Assembly: GCA_963778465.1 (NCBI GenBank)
Contig: CAVZUK010000003.1
Span: forward strand, 2,728,001-2,792,000
Source: CAVZBW01 sp963778465
Lineage (GTDB): Bacteria > Actinomycetota > Acidimicrobiia > Acidimicrobiales > RAAP-2
Reading direction: 5' to 3'
DNA length: 64,000 bases
Under the pieces are notes generated by a model. The model did no database searches, was not told where the DNA came from, and saw only the letters and a program-made list of their open reading frames with translations. Position numbers and translations under genes: made by a program. Positions within the stretch are counted from its first letter, which is position 1, and each line of letters opens with the position of its first letter. Below are positions 1-7,582 of this stretch, piece by piece.

Positions 1-573
1 GTCCGGTGGCGTTCCGTGCTCGACCAACGCGGCGGCCACGGCCGCAGCGTCCTCGACCGCGGCGGGATACGGAAACTCGGGCGCCAACCGGTAGTCCGCC
101 ACAAAGACGGCGCACTGCGTCTCCCGGCAGAGACGGGCGGTGAAGAAGGCGTACATCGTCGGCGAGGTGCCGATGTAGCCACCGCCGTGGAGGTAGAGCA
201 TGACGCCCTCGGGTCGGCCGTTGCGCGGGAGGTAGAGGATCCCGGGCACGCCCCCGATCTCGACCTGCCGGCTCCGCACGTCGAAGGAGCGCACCACCGG
301 GGGCATCACGACACGGCACAGCTCGTCGAGGAGCAGCTCGATGGAGCGGAATTCGGGCAGGGGCAGCGAAGAGGCATACCCCATGAAGGACCGCACGACC
401 TCCCGGGTGAGACTCGTCCCGAAGTTCGACAGGAGCGTCGAATTGCCTCGGAGCGGGTGGCGGAACGGCACTCGAGCCAACGCCGCCACCATCTGCTGCG
501 CCAACGCCACGGTGTCGACGGCCACGACGGGAGCGGGAGCCGTCCGGACCTCCGGACGCTTGGCCATGACCAT
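1..573 (-). CDS. Alpha/beta-hydrolase fold lipase/esterase, 3' end cut by window edge
   Basis: The reverse strand is open from the ATG at 573 to base 1, giving the first 191 residues; the C-terminus lies outside the window. An HGGG oxyanion-hole motif sits at about residues 129-132 and DYRLAPE at about 160-166, the hallmark pair of the hormone-sensitive-lipase family of carboxylesterases. The catalytic GDSAG serine motif and the Asp/His residues would lie beyond the edge. There is no signal peptide, so a cytoplasmic ester or lipid hydrolase is likely. A GGGGAGAG ribosome-binding site lies six bases before this start; a second in-frame ATG is at 567. The substrate cannot be told from the sequence. 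Confidence 0.88.
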   Translation of the reverse strand, partial: MVMAKRPEVRTAPAPVVAVDTVALAQQMVAALARVPFRHPLRGNSTLLSNFGTSLTREVVRSFMGYASSLPLPEFRSIELLLDELCRVVMPPVVRSFDVRSRQVEIGGVPGILYLPRNGRPEGVMLYLHGGGYIGTSPTMYAFFTARLCRETQCAVFVADYRLAPEFPYPAAVEDAAAVAAALVEHGTPPD

Positions 574-1085
574 GTGCGCTCTCCCCTCTGCGCCGGACGG
601 TCCTTCCCGGCTCCTCTCGGTTCCCCAGACTCGCGCACCCGAGCCGCGGAGCTCGCACCCCGCGCAGATCCCTGCCGACCTGGGGCGCGAGCCGCCCCGG
701 GGTTTGGGAGTCCCGGGGCGGCGACGCGGTACCCCTGGCGAAATGGGGTCCTCCCCGGCGGAAGGGTGCACCGGGGTCGCCCACTACTACGAGGGTCGGG
801 GCCGGCGGGATGGCCCCTTTCCTCGAATGGAAGGGACGCCAGGCCACGAGAGGCGTCTCCGGCCCGTCACATTCGTCACCGTCGTGCGTCACGGGCAGCC
901 CGATGCTCGCCCTATCGTCGAAATGAACTGCGCTTTCGTAAGGTGCGGAGTCCGCTGTTTAGCAAAAGTTTGCTTGAAAAATGAGCCTTTCAATGGATTA
1001 ACTGTGCCCTGCAGGAGAACTTGTCGAGTCCAGGATCCGGAGTGCATTGACGTGCCCGGGTCGACAGAGAAAGGGAACAACTACC
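574..1085. other. Intergenic region between divergent genes
   Basis: About 510 bases between the divergent esterase and secreted-protein genes. I see no convincing reading frame; the open frames here have poor codon bias. Composition shifts from GC-rich (574-900) to clearly AT-richer at about 925-1015, just before the secreted-protein gene, so a promoter probably lies there. I cannot name a clear -35/-10 pair. Confidence 0.5.
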
Positions 1086-1481
1086 ATGCGCACGATTTCG
1101 ACCCTTACCAAGCTTGCTGCCACGGCCGGCATCGCCGGGGCGGTGTCCCTGGTTTCCTTCGGCGTCGCGGGCGCCGCCACCGCCCCCGCGCTCATGCAGG
1201 CACCGTGCCCCGCGGCCGAGGCTCAGCTGCAGAGCGACGTGGCGGCCCTCCAGGCCCTGTTCGCCCCGGGCGTGCAAAAGGCCGAGTCGGGTGTGGCTGC
1301 GGCTGACGCGGTGGCCCAGGTCCAGCAGGAGGCCACGCTGGCGCGGCTGCCCCACGTCACGATCCGGGCGATCGTCACCGACGTCGAGGCCGTGATCCGT
1401 GACGAGCACGCGGTCGAGCAGGCCTGCGCCCCGGCCCGCCTCCGCGCCCCCGCGACGCCCGGCGCCCCGGCCGCCAAGTAG
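1086..1481 (+). CDS. Small secreted protein of unknown function
   Basis: The 131-residue product begins with a basic N-terminus (MRTISTLTK), a hydrophobic core and an AGAAT-type cleavage region near residue 31, so it is predicted to be exported by Sec. The mature part is Ala/Gln-rich, has two cysteines (in an APCP motif and near the C-terminus, EQACAP) and looks helical. The ATG at 1086 was chosen over an upstream GTG because it gives a clean signal peptide and follows GAAAGGGA. The leader resembles that of the small secreted protein at 10480-10707 in spacing and residues (KL...AG.[SA]G..SLV). No domain was recognised and no function is proposed. Confidence 0.75.
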   Translation: MRTISTLTKLAATAGIAGAVSLVSFGVAGAATAPALMQAPCPAAEAQLQSDVAALQALFAPGVQKAESGVAAADAVAQVQQEATLARLPHVTIRAIVTDVEAVIRDEHAVEQACAPARLRAPATPGAPAAK

Positions 1482-1657
1482 CTCGGCGACACGCAGTCGG
1501 TACTGACGACGGCGTGGGTCGGCGGGGAACGCGCCGACCCACGCCGTCCGTCGTCTTCCAACCGAGACGCAGGGCCAACACAGCCCGACCTTTCGCCCCA
1601 CCCGGCACGAGGTGTCGGTAGTGCCCCCTCGGGATCTCCGCTGTAGCGTGGTGGACC

Positions 1658-2935
1658 ATGGTTACCCGGTGGCCGGGCACTGTCGACGAGATCGACCTCT
1701 CGGACATCGAGTTTTGGGCGCTCCCCTGGAATGACCGGGAGGCCGCCTTTGCGGCTCTTCGGCGTGAGCGCCCGATCGCACATTTCGAGGACCCGACGCT
1801 CGAGACGAGCCTCGAGCTACCGAAGGGCGAGGGCTACTACGCCCTGATGCGGCACGCCGACGTGAGCGAGGCGAGCCGCCATCCCGAGATCTACCGTTCG
1901 GGGCGGGGGGCGGTGAGCATGGTCGACATGCCACCGGAGATGCTCGAGTTCTTCGGCGGGATGATCAACGCGGACAACCCGCGCCACACCCGGCTGCGTC
2001 GCATCGTCTCGCAGGCGTTCAACCCCCGGATGATCCGCAGCATCGAGGCGACGATCCAGTCGGTCGCCGACGACACCATCGACCGGGCCTCCGATCTGGG
2101 CGGTTGTGACTTCGTCGTGGACATCGCCGCCCGGCTGCCCCTCAAGGTGATCTGCGACATGATGGGCGTTCCGGAGTCGGAGTACGCCACCGTCTTCCGC
2201 TGCTCCAACATCATCCTCTCCATGGGCGACCCCGAGTACGTGCCCGAGGGGGACGATCCGCTCATCGCATTCATGAACGCCGGCGTCGAGCTGCGCGACA
2301 TGATGGAGGAGCTCGGACGCTTCCGGCTGGAGCATCCGACGGAGGACCTGACCTCGGCCCTCGTCAACGCCAATGTGGACGGCGAGGCCCTGAGTCGGGC
2401 AGAGCTGGCCTCCTTCTTCATCCTGCTCGTGGTCGCGGGCAACGAGACGACCCGCAACGCGATCACCCACGGCCTGCTGGCGCTGACCGAGCATCCCGAC
2501 CAACGGGCCCGCTTGATGGCCGACTACGAAGGCCTCGCCGCGACGGCGGCCGAGGAGATCGTCCGTTGGGCCAGCCCGGTCATCTGGATGCGCCGCACCC
2601 TCGCCGAGGACACGGAGCTGTCCGGCGCGTCCCTCAGGGCCGGAGACAGGGTGATCCTGGTCTATGCCTCGGCCAACCGGGACGGGGACGTGTTCACCGA
2701 CCCCTACCGGTTCGACGTGGGCCGGAGCCCCAACCCCCATGTCGGGTTCGGAGCGCCGGGGCCGCACTTCTGCCTGGGCGCGCATCTGGCGCGCGAGGAG
2801 ATCGTCGTCATGTTCCGGGAGCTGTTCCGGCGCCTTCCCGACATCGAGGCGACGGGAGAGCCGAACCGACTCCGCTCCGCCTTCATCAACGGGATCAAGC
2901 ACCTCAACTGCACGTACACCCCCGATCGGGGATGA
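1658..2935 (+). CDS. Cytochrome P450, sterol/lipid hydroxylase type
   Basis: The 425-residue protein has the usual length of bacterial soluble P450s. The I-helix oxygen-activation motif AGNETT is at about residues 260-265, the K-helix E-x-x-R (EIVR) at about 300, and the heme-binding loop FGAPGPHFCLGAH has its cysteine ligand at about residue 372. The AGNETTRNAITHG wording matches the CYP124/125/142-like group of actinobacterial sterol and branched-lipid oxidases; the exact subfamily and substrate are inference. No ferredoxin or reductase gene lies beside it, so redox partners must be encoded elsewhere. It ends seven bases before the stop of the convergent small CPDC gene. Confidence 0.95.
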   Translation: MVTRWPGTVDEIDLSDIEFWALPWNDREAAFAALRRERPIAHFEDPTLETSLELPKGEGYYALMRHADVSEASRHPEIYRSGRGAVSMVDMPPEMLEFFGGMINADNPRHTRLRRIVSQAFNPRMIRSIEATIQSVADDTIDRASDLGGCDFVVDIAARLPLKVICDMMGVPESEYATVFRCSNIILSMGDPEYVPEGDDPLIAFMNAGVELRDMMEELGRFRLEHPTEDLTSALVNANVDGEALSRAELASFFILLVVAGNETTRNAITHGLLALTEHPDQRARLMADYEGLAATAAEEIVRWASPVIWMRRTLAEDTELSGASLRAGDRVILVYASANRDGDVFTDPYRFDVGRSPNPHVGFGAPGPHFCLGAHLAREEIVVMFRELFRRLPDIEATGEPNRLRSAFINGIKHLNCTYTPDRG

Positions 2936-2942
2936 CCGGCGC

Positions 2943-3218
2943 TCAGCGGCGCGAAGGCTGCGGAAAGCTGATGATCTGAGCGGGGGCGCGGCGCTCGGCC
3001 AGGAGGCTCAGGACGGTCAGCGGCTGGCCGTTCTCGCCCGCGACGTTGCGGAGGCGTCGAGCATGGTCCCCGAGCCTGCGGGCCGCTGACGCCCGACACC
3101 GATTGTTGGCGGGATCCGAGACCTGCTCCGTGCAGTCCGGACACTGCCCGTGCGCCACGAGAGACTCTTCTCGGCGCCGACGACGTACGTCCAGGCTACG
3201 TAATGTTTTCTTCCACAT
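2943..3218 (-). CDS. Small basic protein with CPDC metal-binding motif (paralogue of 63144-63377)
   Basis: A 91-residue protein starting MWKK, with an Arg-rich segment (RSLDVRRRRREE) and then a CPDC motif and PANNRC, which suggests a small zinc-binding or redox cysteine cluster (CxxC plus a third Cys at about residue 41). The first 41 residues share about 30 identities with the protein at 63144-63377, while the C-terminal halves diverge. A strong GGGGAGGTGAG ribosome-binding site precedes the ATG at 3218; an upstream in-frame GTG overlaps that site and is unlikely to be used. Its leader forms a hairpin shared with the paralogue. I do not recognise the family; the basic segment suggests nucleic-acid or ribosome binding, which is inference. 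Confidence 0.75.
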   Translation of the reverse strand: MWKKTLRSLDVRRRRREESLVAHGQCPDCTEQVSDPANNRCRASAARRLGDHARRLRNVAGENGQPLTVLSLLAERRAPAQIISFPQPSRR

Positions 3219-3222
3219 ACAG

Positions 3223-3247
3223 CTCACCTCCCCGTAAGGGGGTTAGC
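3223..3247 (-). promoter_or_regulatory. Leader hairpin that pairs with the Shine-Dalgarno sequence
   Basis: On the minus strand, GCCGCTAACCCC pairs with GGGGAGGTGAGC around a TTAC-type loop just before the MWKK start. The pairing is CCCC/GGGG plus CGC/GTG and GC/GC with small bulges, so the whole ribosome-binding site is inside the stem. The same two arms with a different loop precede the paralogue at 63144-63377. A role in translational control is inferred from the structure. Confidence 0.5.
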
Positions 3248-3299
3248 GGCTTCTCCGAGACAGTTTACGCTGCGACGACAACAATCGTGCGTTGCCAGG

Positions 3300-4538
3300 T
3301 CACCCGGGGCCGGACACCGTCACGGTGAGAAGCCTGGGGGTGGTGCTCACCACCCTGCCCTGGACGTCGAAGCTCGAGTTGTGGACGTCGTCATAGGGGA
3401 AGGCGTACCCCAGCCCGTCGGCGGTCGCGGCATGGACGATCCGCGCGTAGTGGTTCGTCCTGGGGCGGTCGTAGAACGTCTCGATGCGCTCGCCCAGCGG
3501 TTGGCTCGGGTTGAGGTGGAGCGTGGTCCGGTTCAACGCCGCGGCGAGCCGGGCGCTGAGGTTTCCCATCTCGTCGTTGCCCGTCGTGAAGGGCGGCACG
3601 CTGCAGTTGAAGACGGCATAGGTGGAGGGTCGGGCGAATGCCCCCGCACCGGGAAAGCGCAGGAGGTCGTCGGGCCCCACCCGGCCCGTCACCTGACCCC
3701 AGGCGCCCTGGGTCTCGATGGTGAGGTCCCTCCTCCGATACCGCTCCCACGCCGAGTCGACGTACGCATCCAGGTAACCGGCGAAGAAGTCGTCCCCGGG
3801 CGTGCTCGCCTGGTTGGGACTGAGCACGCGCAGGATCCTCCCTCTCTCCCGGGTGATCACGAGCCGGTCCCAGTTCGCCCCGTCCTTCGAGGTCTGCTGG
3901 CGCAACGCGGCAGCGACGCCGGCGAGGCCACCCTTTCCCAGTCCCGAGACCGTCTGGAGACGCTCGTCGGTCTGCAGGCGCAACCCGATCGGCAGGGACA
4001 CGAAGTCCACGAAGCTCACGTTGGCGTAGAGCTGGGCGTCGTCGTAGGTGAACTCGAAGAAGCCCCACTGGGTGGCGATGTTGGGATCGGACGGGTTGTT
4101 GACCGAGGGCTGGACGACGCTCGGGCCGGGGTTGAGGAAGAGCCGCATCTCACGACCGAGTGAAAGCAACATCCGACCGCTCACCAACTTCGGAACCAGG
4201 ACTCTCGCGGCGGCGGGACCCGCGACGGGGATCGAGAGGTCGGCCTCGATCGGGGCGAGCGGGTTGGCCGGGGAGGGCGGGTAGTACAGCGTGCGGCCGT
4301 CGGCCATCAAGAAGGCGAGGGCGTTCCCCCTGCCGGGGTCGTAGCCGTAGATCAGGGCATAGACGGTTCCCACGCCCGTCGAGTTCACGATATCGACGGG
4401 AAGGACGCTCTCGTTCGACGGAGGGGCCGGTCGACGCCGCCCTGGCTCGGTGCTCGGCTTCGCCTCGGCGAGGCCCGATGGCGTGGCCACGGTCGCCACC
4501 AGTGCGGACAGGCCGAGAAACCCTCGCCGAGAGATCAT
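3300..4538 (-). CDS. GH64-type beta-1,3-glucanase, Tat-exported
   Basis: The 412-residue protein opens with a twin-arginine leader (ISRRGFLGLSA, then a hydrophobic stretch), so export in folded form by Tat is expected. The body carries features of glycoside hydrolase family 64 / thaumatin-like beta-1,3-glucanases: an FFEFTYDD segment, VDFVSLPIGL, and a late GYAFPYDDV motif near the C-terminus. Members release laminari-oligosaccharides from fungal or algal beta-1,3-glucan. The ATG at 4538 follows GGAGGCTCCCC and starts exactly at the Tat leader; the longer frame upstream is rejected. Two genes upstream on the same strand encode a polysaccharide deacetylase and a secreted Ig-domain protein, so this may be a polysaccharide-attack or cell-wall cluster. 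Substrate is inferred from family. Confidence 0.82.
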   Translation of the reverse strand: MISRRGFLGLSALVATVATPSGLAEAKPSTEPGRRRPAPPSNESVLPVDIVNSTGVGTVYALIYGYDPGRGNALAFLMADGRTLYYPPSPANPLAPIEADLSIPVAGPAAARVLVPKLVSGRMLLSLGREMRLFLNPGPSVVQPSVNNPSDPNIATQWGFFEFTYDDAQLYANVSFVDFVSLPIGLRLQTDERLQTVSGLGKGGLAGVAAALRQQTSKDGANWDRLVITRERGRILRVLSPNQASTPGDDFFAGYLDAYVDSAWERYRRRDLTIETQGAWGQVTGRVGPDDLLRFPGAGAFARPSTYAVFNCSVPPFTTGNDEMGNLSARLAAALNRTTLHLNPSQPLGERIETFYDRPRTNHYARIVHAATADGLGYAFPYDDVHNSSFDVQGRVVSTTPRLLTVTVSGPG

Positions 4539-4789
4539 GGGGAGCCTCCAGGACGACGAATGGCATGAACGCGATCGCGCTGCGGGGTCGGGCGTGGCCT
4601 GCGGAGTGGTCGACGCATGCCCGTCGGCCACTCCTGCCGACTCTAGATCGGAGGATCAGCTCCCCGTGACGCGGTGAATGGTTCGCCGCGCAACAGAGGG
4701 ACGCTTCCGCGGACGAGGGTGACCTGTTGAAGGTGCGGGCGACGTGGCAGAGGCCGGCTTCCGTCGCTAGGGCGCCCCAGCGCCGTGCC

Positions 4790-5529
4790 TCATCGCAACA
4801 GGGGGGCGACCTCGCCCAAGAGGGCCTCGTCCCGGCGGCGAAACCGGAGGCGACGATCGATCTCCCGGCCAGCGAGTAGCCCACCGACGGACAACCCGTC
4901 GCACCCTCGCGCGGAACCAGCTCCAGCACGCCTCGGTGGAGCTCAGCTCGCCGCCCGGCGCCGGCCGATGCACCGTCGTGGAGTAGGACGATCCCTCCCC
5001 TCCCGATCTCCTCCCCCACGATCGAGAGGTGGCGCTCCAGCTCCAAGTCGTAGAAGTCCCGAGGCGACGCCGACCAGCCCACGACCTCCAGGGCGGCGAG
5101 GCGGGCGACGCCGTGCACGACGGCGTTCTCCGTTCCATAGGGGGGGCGAAAGAACCGCACGGGCTGTTGCGCGAGGTCCTCCAGCGTGGCCCGGCCGCCA
5201 AGGACCGAACGCCAGACCTGCCGGATGCTGCAGCAGGTGAGGTCGACGTGGCGCACGCCGTGAAGGGCGATCTCGTGGCCTTCCGAGCCGACCTCGTTGA
5301 GTAGCGACCGATGCCGCAAAGCCTCGGAGACGACCACGAAGAACGTCGCGTGCATCCCGAAGGACTGGAGCAACCCGAGTGCATCCTCGGTGGTGCCCGG
5401 GGAGGGTCCGTCGTCGAAGGTGAGGCCGACGACCGCTTCCCCTGTCGTTACCCCGCAGATGCTGCCGGCAAGACGAAGGATGCTGCGGTGGTGGGCCAGC
5501 GTCCTCCCGGCATCGGACGTCCCTTGCAC
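4790..5529 (-). pseudogene. Polysaccharide deacetylase (NodB domain) with a single-base frameshift
   Basis: The frame from the GTG at 5529 contains the full NodB motif set: TFDDGPSP, HGVRHVD (metal His pair), FFRPPYG, VVGWSAS and LLHDG. This predicts a metal-dependent de-N-acetylase or de-O-acetylase of chitin-like or peptidoglycan sugars. After about residue 205 (near base 4910) the natural C-terminal end, with GLSVGGLLAGRE and a stop at 4790-4792, continues in the -1 frame. One added base between CC and GCG at about 4911-4914 would restore a protein of about 246 residues. Without it, translation runs unnaturally to 4150, over the 5' half of the glucanase gene. The catalytic core is intact. 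This is either a true frameshift or a sequencing error. It starts nine bases after the upstream gene's stop. Confidence 0.75.
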
Positions 5530-5538
5530 GTCCCCTGC

Positions 5539-7260
5539 CTACGGGGCCAGGGTCACGTCGGTGTCGTAGCCGACGGTGAAGCTCCCCCCCTGGGTGACGA
5601 CGAACTCGAAGGAGACCACGATGCTCGCCCCGGGCAAGAGGGGGTTGCTGGCGCTCACCTCGCTCGGGCTGAGGGTAGTGCCGAGACCGCCCCCGCTCGA
5701 CGGGGTCGGGCCGTTGAGCGAGAGCCCGTCGGCGCTGTAGTGGGTGGTGCCGCAGGTGATGGTGGTGGGGTCGGCCGAGCCGATGGCCGTCAGCCAGGCA
5801 TGCGAGCCGGACGGGGGCCCGTACTGCTGGGTCAAGGTGGTGATCCGGAAGAGCAGGCTCGTGATGGGCTTCCCCGTCGAGTTGGTCACCGTGCGGTTCA
5901 AGACCAAGGTCGTGGGATTGGTCCCGCTGCCCGCGGTGACCACCCGGTTGGGACAGCTGGTGGCCCCCGCCGAGGGCACCACCAGGGTCGAGGGGACGAG
6001 ACTGTCCATCTGCTGGGCCGAGGTGGCGGACAGCGGCGAGGGGCTCCCGAGCACCGATTGCGCCGAGCCGCCGCCCACGAGGGGGAAGCTCGCCGTGTCG
6101 GTCGACACCAGCTGGAAGTCACGGGAGTTGTCACCGCTATTGGTGGGCTGGGTCTGGGATCCCATCCGGATGATGGCGTACTGGTCGCTCGGGGTGCCCG
6201 AGAGGTAGGGCAGGCCCGCGCCGCCGAAGTAACCGCCCTGGTCCGGGTAGCCGACCTGGTCGGTCGGGGCACCGCCCCCGCTCGGAGGCGAGACGAAGAC
6301 GCCGTCCACTCCGGCGAGCACCGGGGAGATGACGTCCGCGGCGGCCACCGAGGTGAGCGAGTAGGCCGAGCCGGCCACCAGATAGGCCCCACCGGGGGCC
6401 AGGGTGACGCCCGAAGGCAGCGGGATCGAGTTGTGGCTCAAGGGACCCGTCGAAAGGCCGATGCTCCACCCATCGAGCGGGAGGGACATGCTCGTCGACG
6501 TGTTCTCCAGGTCCACGTAGGCGTCGCTCTCGCCGGCGGGTCCCGAAAAGCGCACCTGGGTGACCGTGAGCAACCCACTCGGGGCGCTCACCGTGACGTC
6601 GGTGGCCGGCGTGCTGGTCGAAGCGGTGTAGGTCGCGTCACCCGGGTAGGTGGCCGTGATGGCGTTGACGCCGACGGCGGGCAGGGTGCCGGTGTAGGTG
6701 GCCACACCCGAGGAACTGAGGCTCTCCGTGCCCAGGTCGGAGGTCTGGCCGTTGGCGGAGTCCGAGAAGGAGACGGTGCCGGTCGGCACCGGAGACGTGG
6801 GCGTGACGGCGGCCGTCAGCGTCACCGAGGAGCCGAAGCTGGTCGACGACGTGCTCGCCGACAGGGTGGTGGTGGTCGGAGGGTGCGACGTGACCTGCAA
6901 CACCGCAGCGGCGGACGTCACGGTGCCCCCAGCGTTGGACACCTGGACGTCGTAGCTCCCTGCGTTCGCGGGCGTGACGTTGGTGAGCACGAGGGTGCTG
7001 CTGTTCGCCCCCACCAGCGCCGCTCCGTTCTTGAACCATTGCTCCGTGGCAGTTGTGAGGCTGGTGAAGGTGACCGAGAAGGTCACGTTCGTGCCGGCGG
7101 CCACCGTCTGGCTGACGGGTCCGGCGACAATGATCGGTGGGAGTCCGGCTGGGCCGGCTGCGCCCGCCAGACCCTGTCCCACGCCCGTGACCGCCGCACC
7201 AGATAGCAGCGCGAGCACGGCGATGGACTTCCCCAGCCTCATGACCCTCGTCAGTCGCAT
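5539..7260 (-). CDS. Secreted Ig-like / lamin-tail-domain protein
   Basis: About 573 residues from the ATG at 7260; an alternative ATG is at 7242. A basic leader and hydrophobic segment ending in GLAGAAG predict Sec export. An immunoglobulin-like domain follows (about residues 40-120, with EQWFKNGAAL and AGSYDVQVSNAGG), then a bacterial Ig-like repeat domain (about 120-210, TTLSAS...PTGTVSFSD...ITATYPGD). A lamin-tail-like beta-sandwich follows (ESDAYVDLENTSTS, LDGWSI at about 230-260). The C-terminal part is Ser/Gly/Pro-rich with two isolated Cys residues. There is no sortase motif or terminal membrane anchor. It is likely a surface or extracellular adhesion/carbohydrate-associated protein. 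It sits directly upstream of the deacetylase and probably shares its transcript. Confidence 0.82.
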   Translation of the reverse strand: MRLTRVMRLGKSIAVLALLSGAAVTGVGQGLAGAAGPAGLPPIIVAGPVSQTVAAGTNVTFSVTFTSLTTATEQWFKNGAALVGANSSTLVLTNVTPANAGSYDVQVSNAGGTVTSAAAVLQVTSHPPTTTTLSASTSSTSFGSSVTLTAAVTPTSPVPTGTVSFSDSANGQTSDLGTESLSSSGVATYTGTLPAVGVNAITATYPGDATYTASTSTPATDVTVSAPSGLLTVTQVRFSGPAGESDAYVDLENTSTSMSLPLDGWSIGLSTGPLSHNSIPLPSGVTLAPGGAYLVAGSAYSLTSVAAADVISPVLAGVDGVFVSPPSGGGAPTDQVGYPDQGGYFGGAGLPYLSGTPSDQYAIIRMGSQTQPTNSGDNSRDFQLVSTDTASFPLVGGGSAQSVLGSPSPLSATSAQQMDSLVPSTLVVPSAGATSCPNRVVTAGSGTNPTTLVLNRTVTNSTGKPITSLLFRITTLTQQYGPPSGSHAWLTAIGSADPTTITCGTTHYSADGLSLNGPTPSSGGGLGTTLSPSEVSASNPLLPGASIVVSFEFVVTQGGSFTVGYDTDVTLAP

Positions 7261-7582
7261 TGGTGTTCGAGCCCCCAAGGGTCTGCGCCCCAAAGAGTCG
7301 GGACGAGTTTCGCTTGCACCGTACGAATATCCGATTCCTCCGACCCCTCTATCTCGGGGTCGTCCAAGCGCTGCGAGAGTATTTAGACATCACCCGGGGC
7401 GGTGCGTCAATCGAGACGGGCTCGCGGCGCGCATCCATGGCGTGTCCGCCGGTGGTCACCCTGGGATCGCCCGCCGGTGAGACCCGAACCGCCGCACGAT
7501 GTCGTACGCTGAGTTTTCCTCGGCGATCCAAGTCCTCGGACCGGATGGTCCCGGGGCCGGCCCGAGCGAAGTGGGGGGTTTG
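7261..7582. other. Divergent promoter region
   Basis: These 322 bases separate the minus-strand Ig protein from the plus-strand binding protein and must hold both promoters. A perfect 7-bp stem (CGACCCC/GGGGTCG, 7341-7362) is visible, and an AT-richer patch lies at 7370-7395. I see no gene here. Confidence 0.45.

Noticed and set aside
4150..4789. C-terminal extension of the deacetylase frame over the glucanase gene
   Set aside because: The extension is out of frame with the natural end and overlaps the Tat leader of a real gene. A single-base frameshift explains it.
5311..7206. Long plus-strand frame opposite the Ig-domain protein
   Set aside because: It consists of Gly/Arg/His-rich low-complexity residues and mirrors the minus-strand coding sequence.
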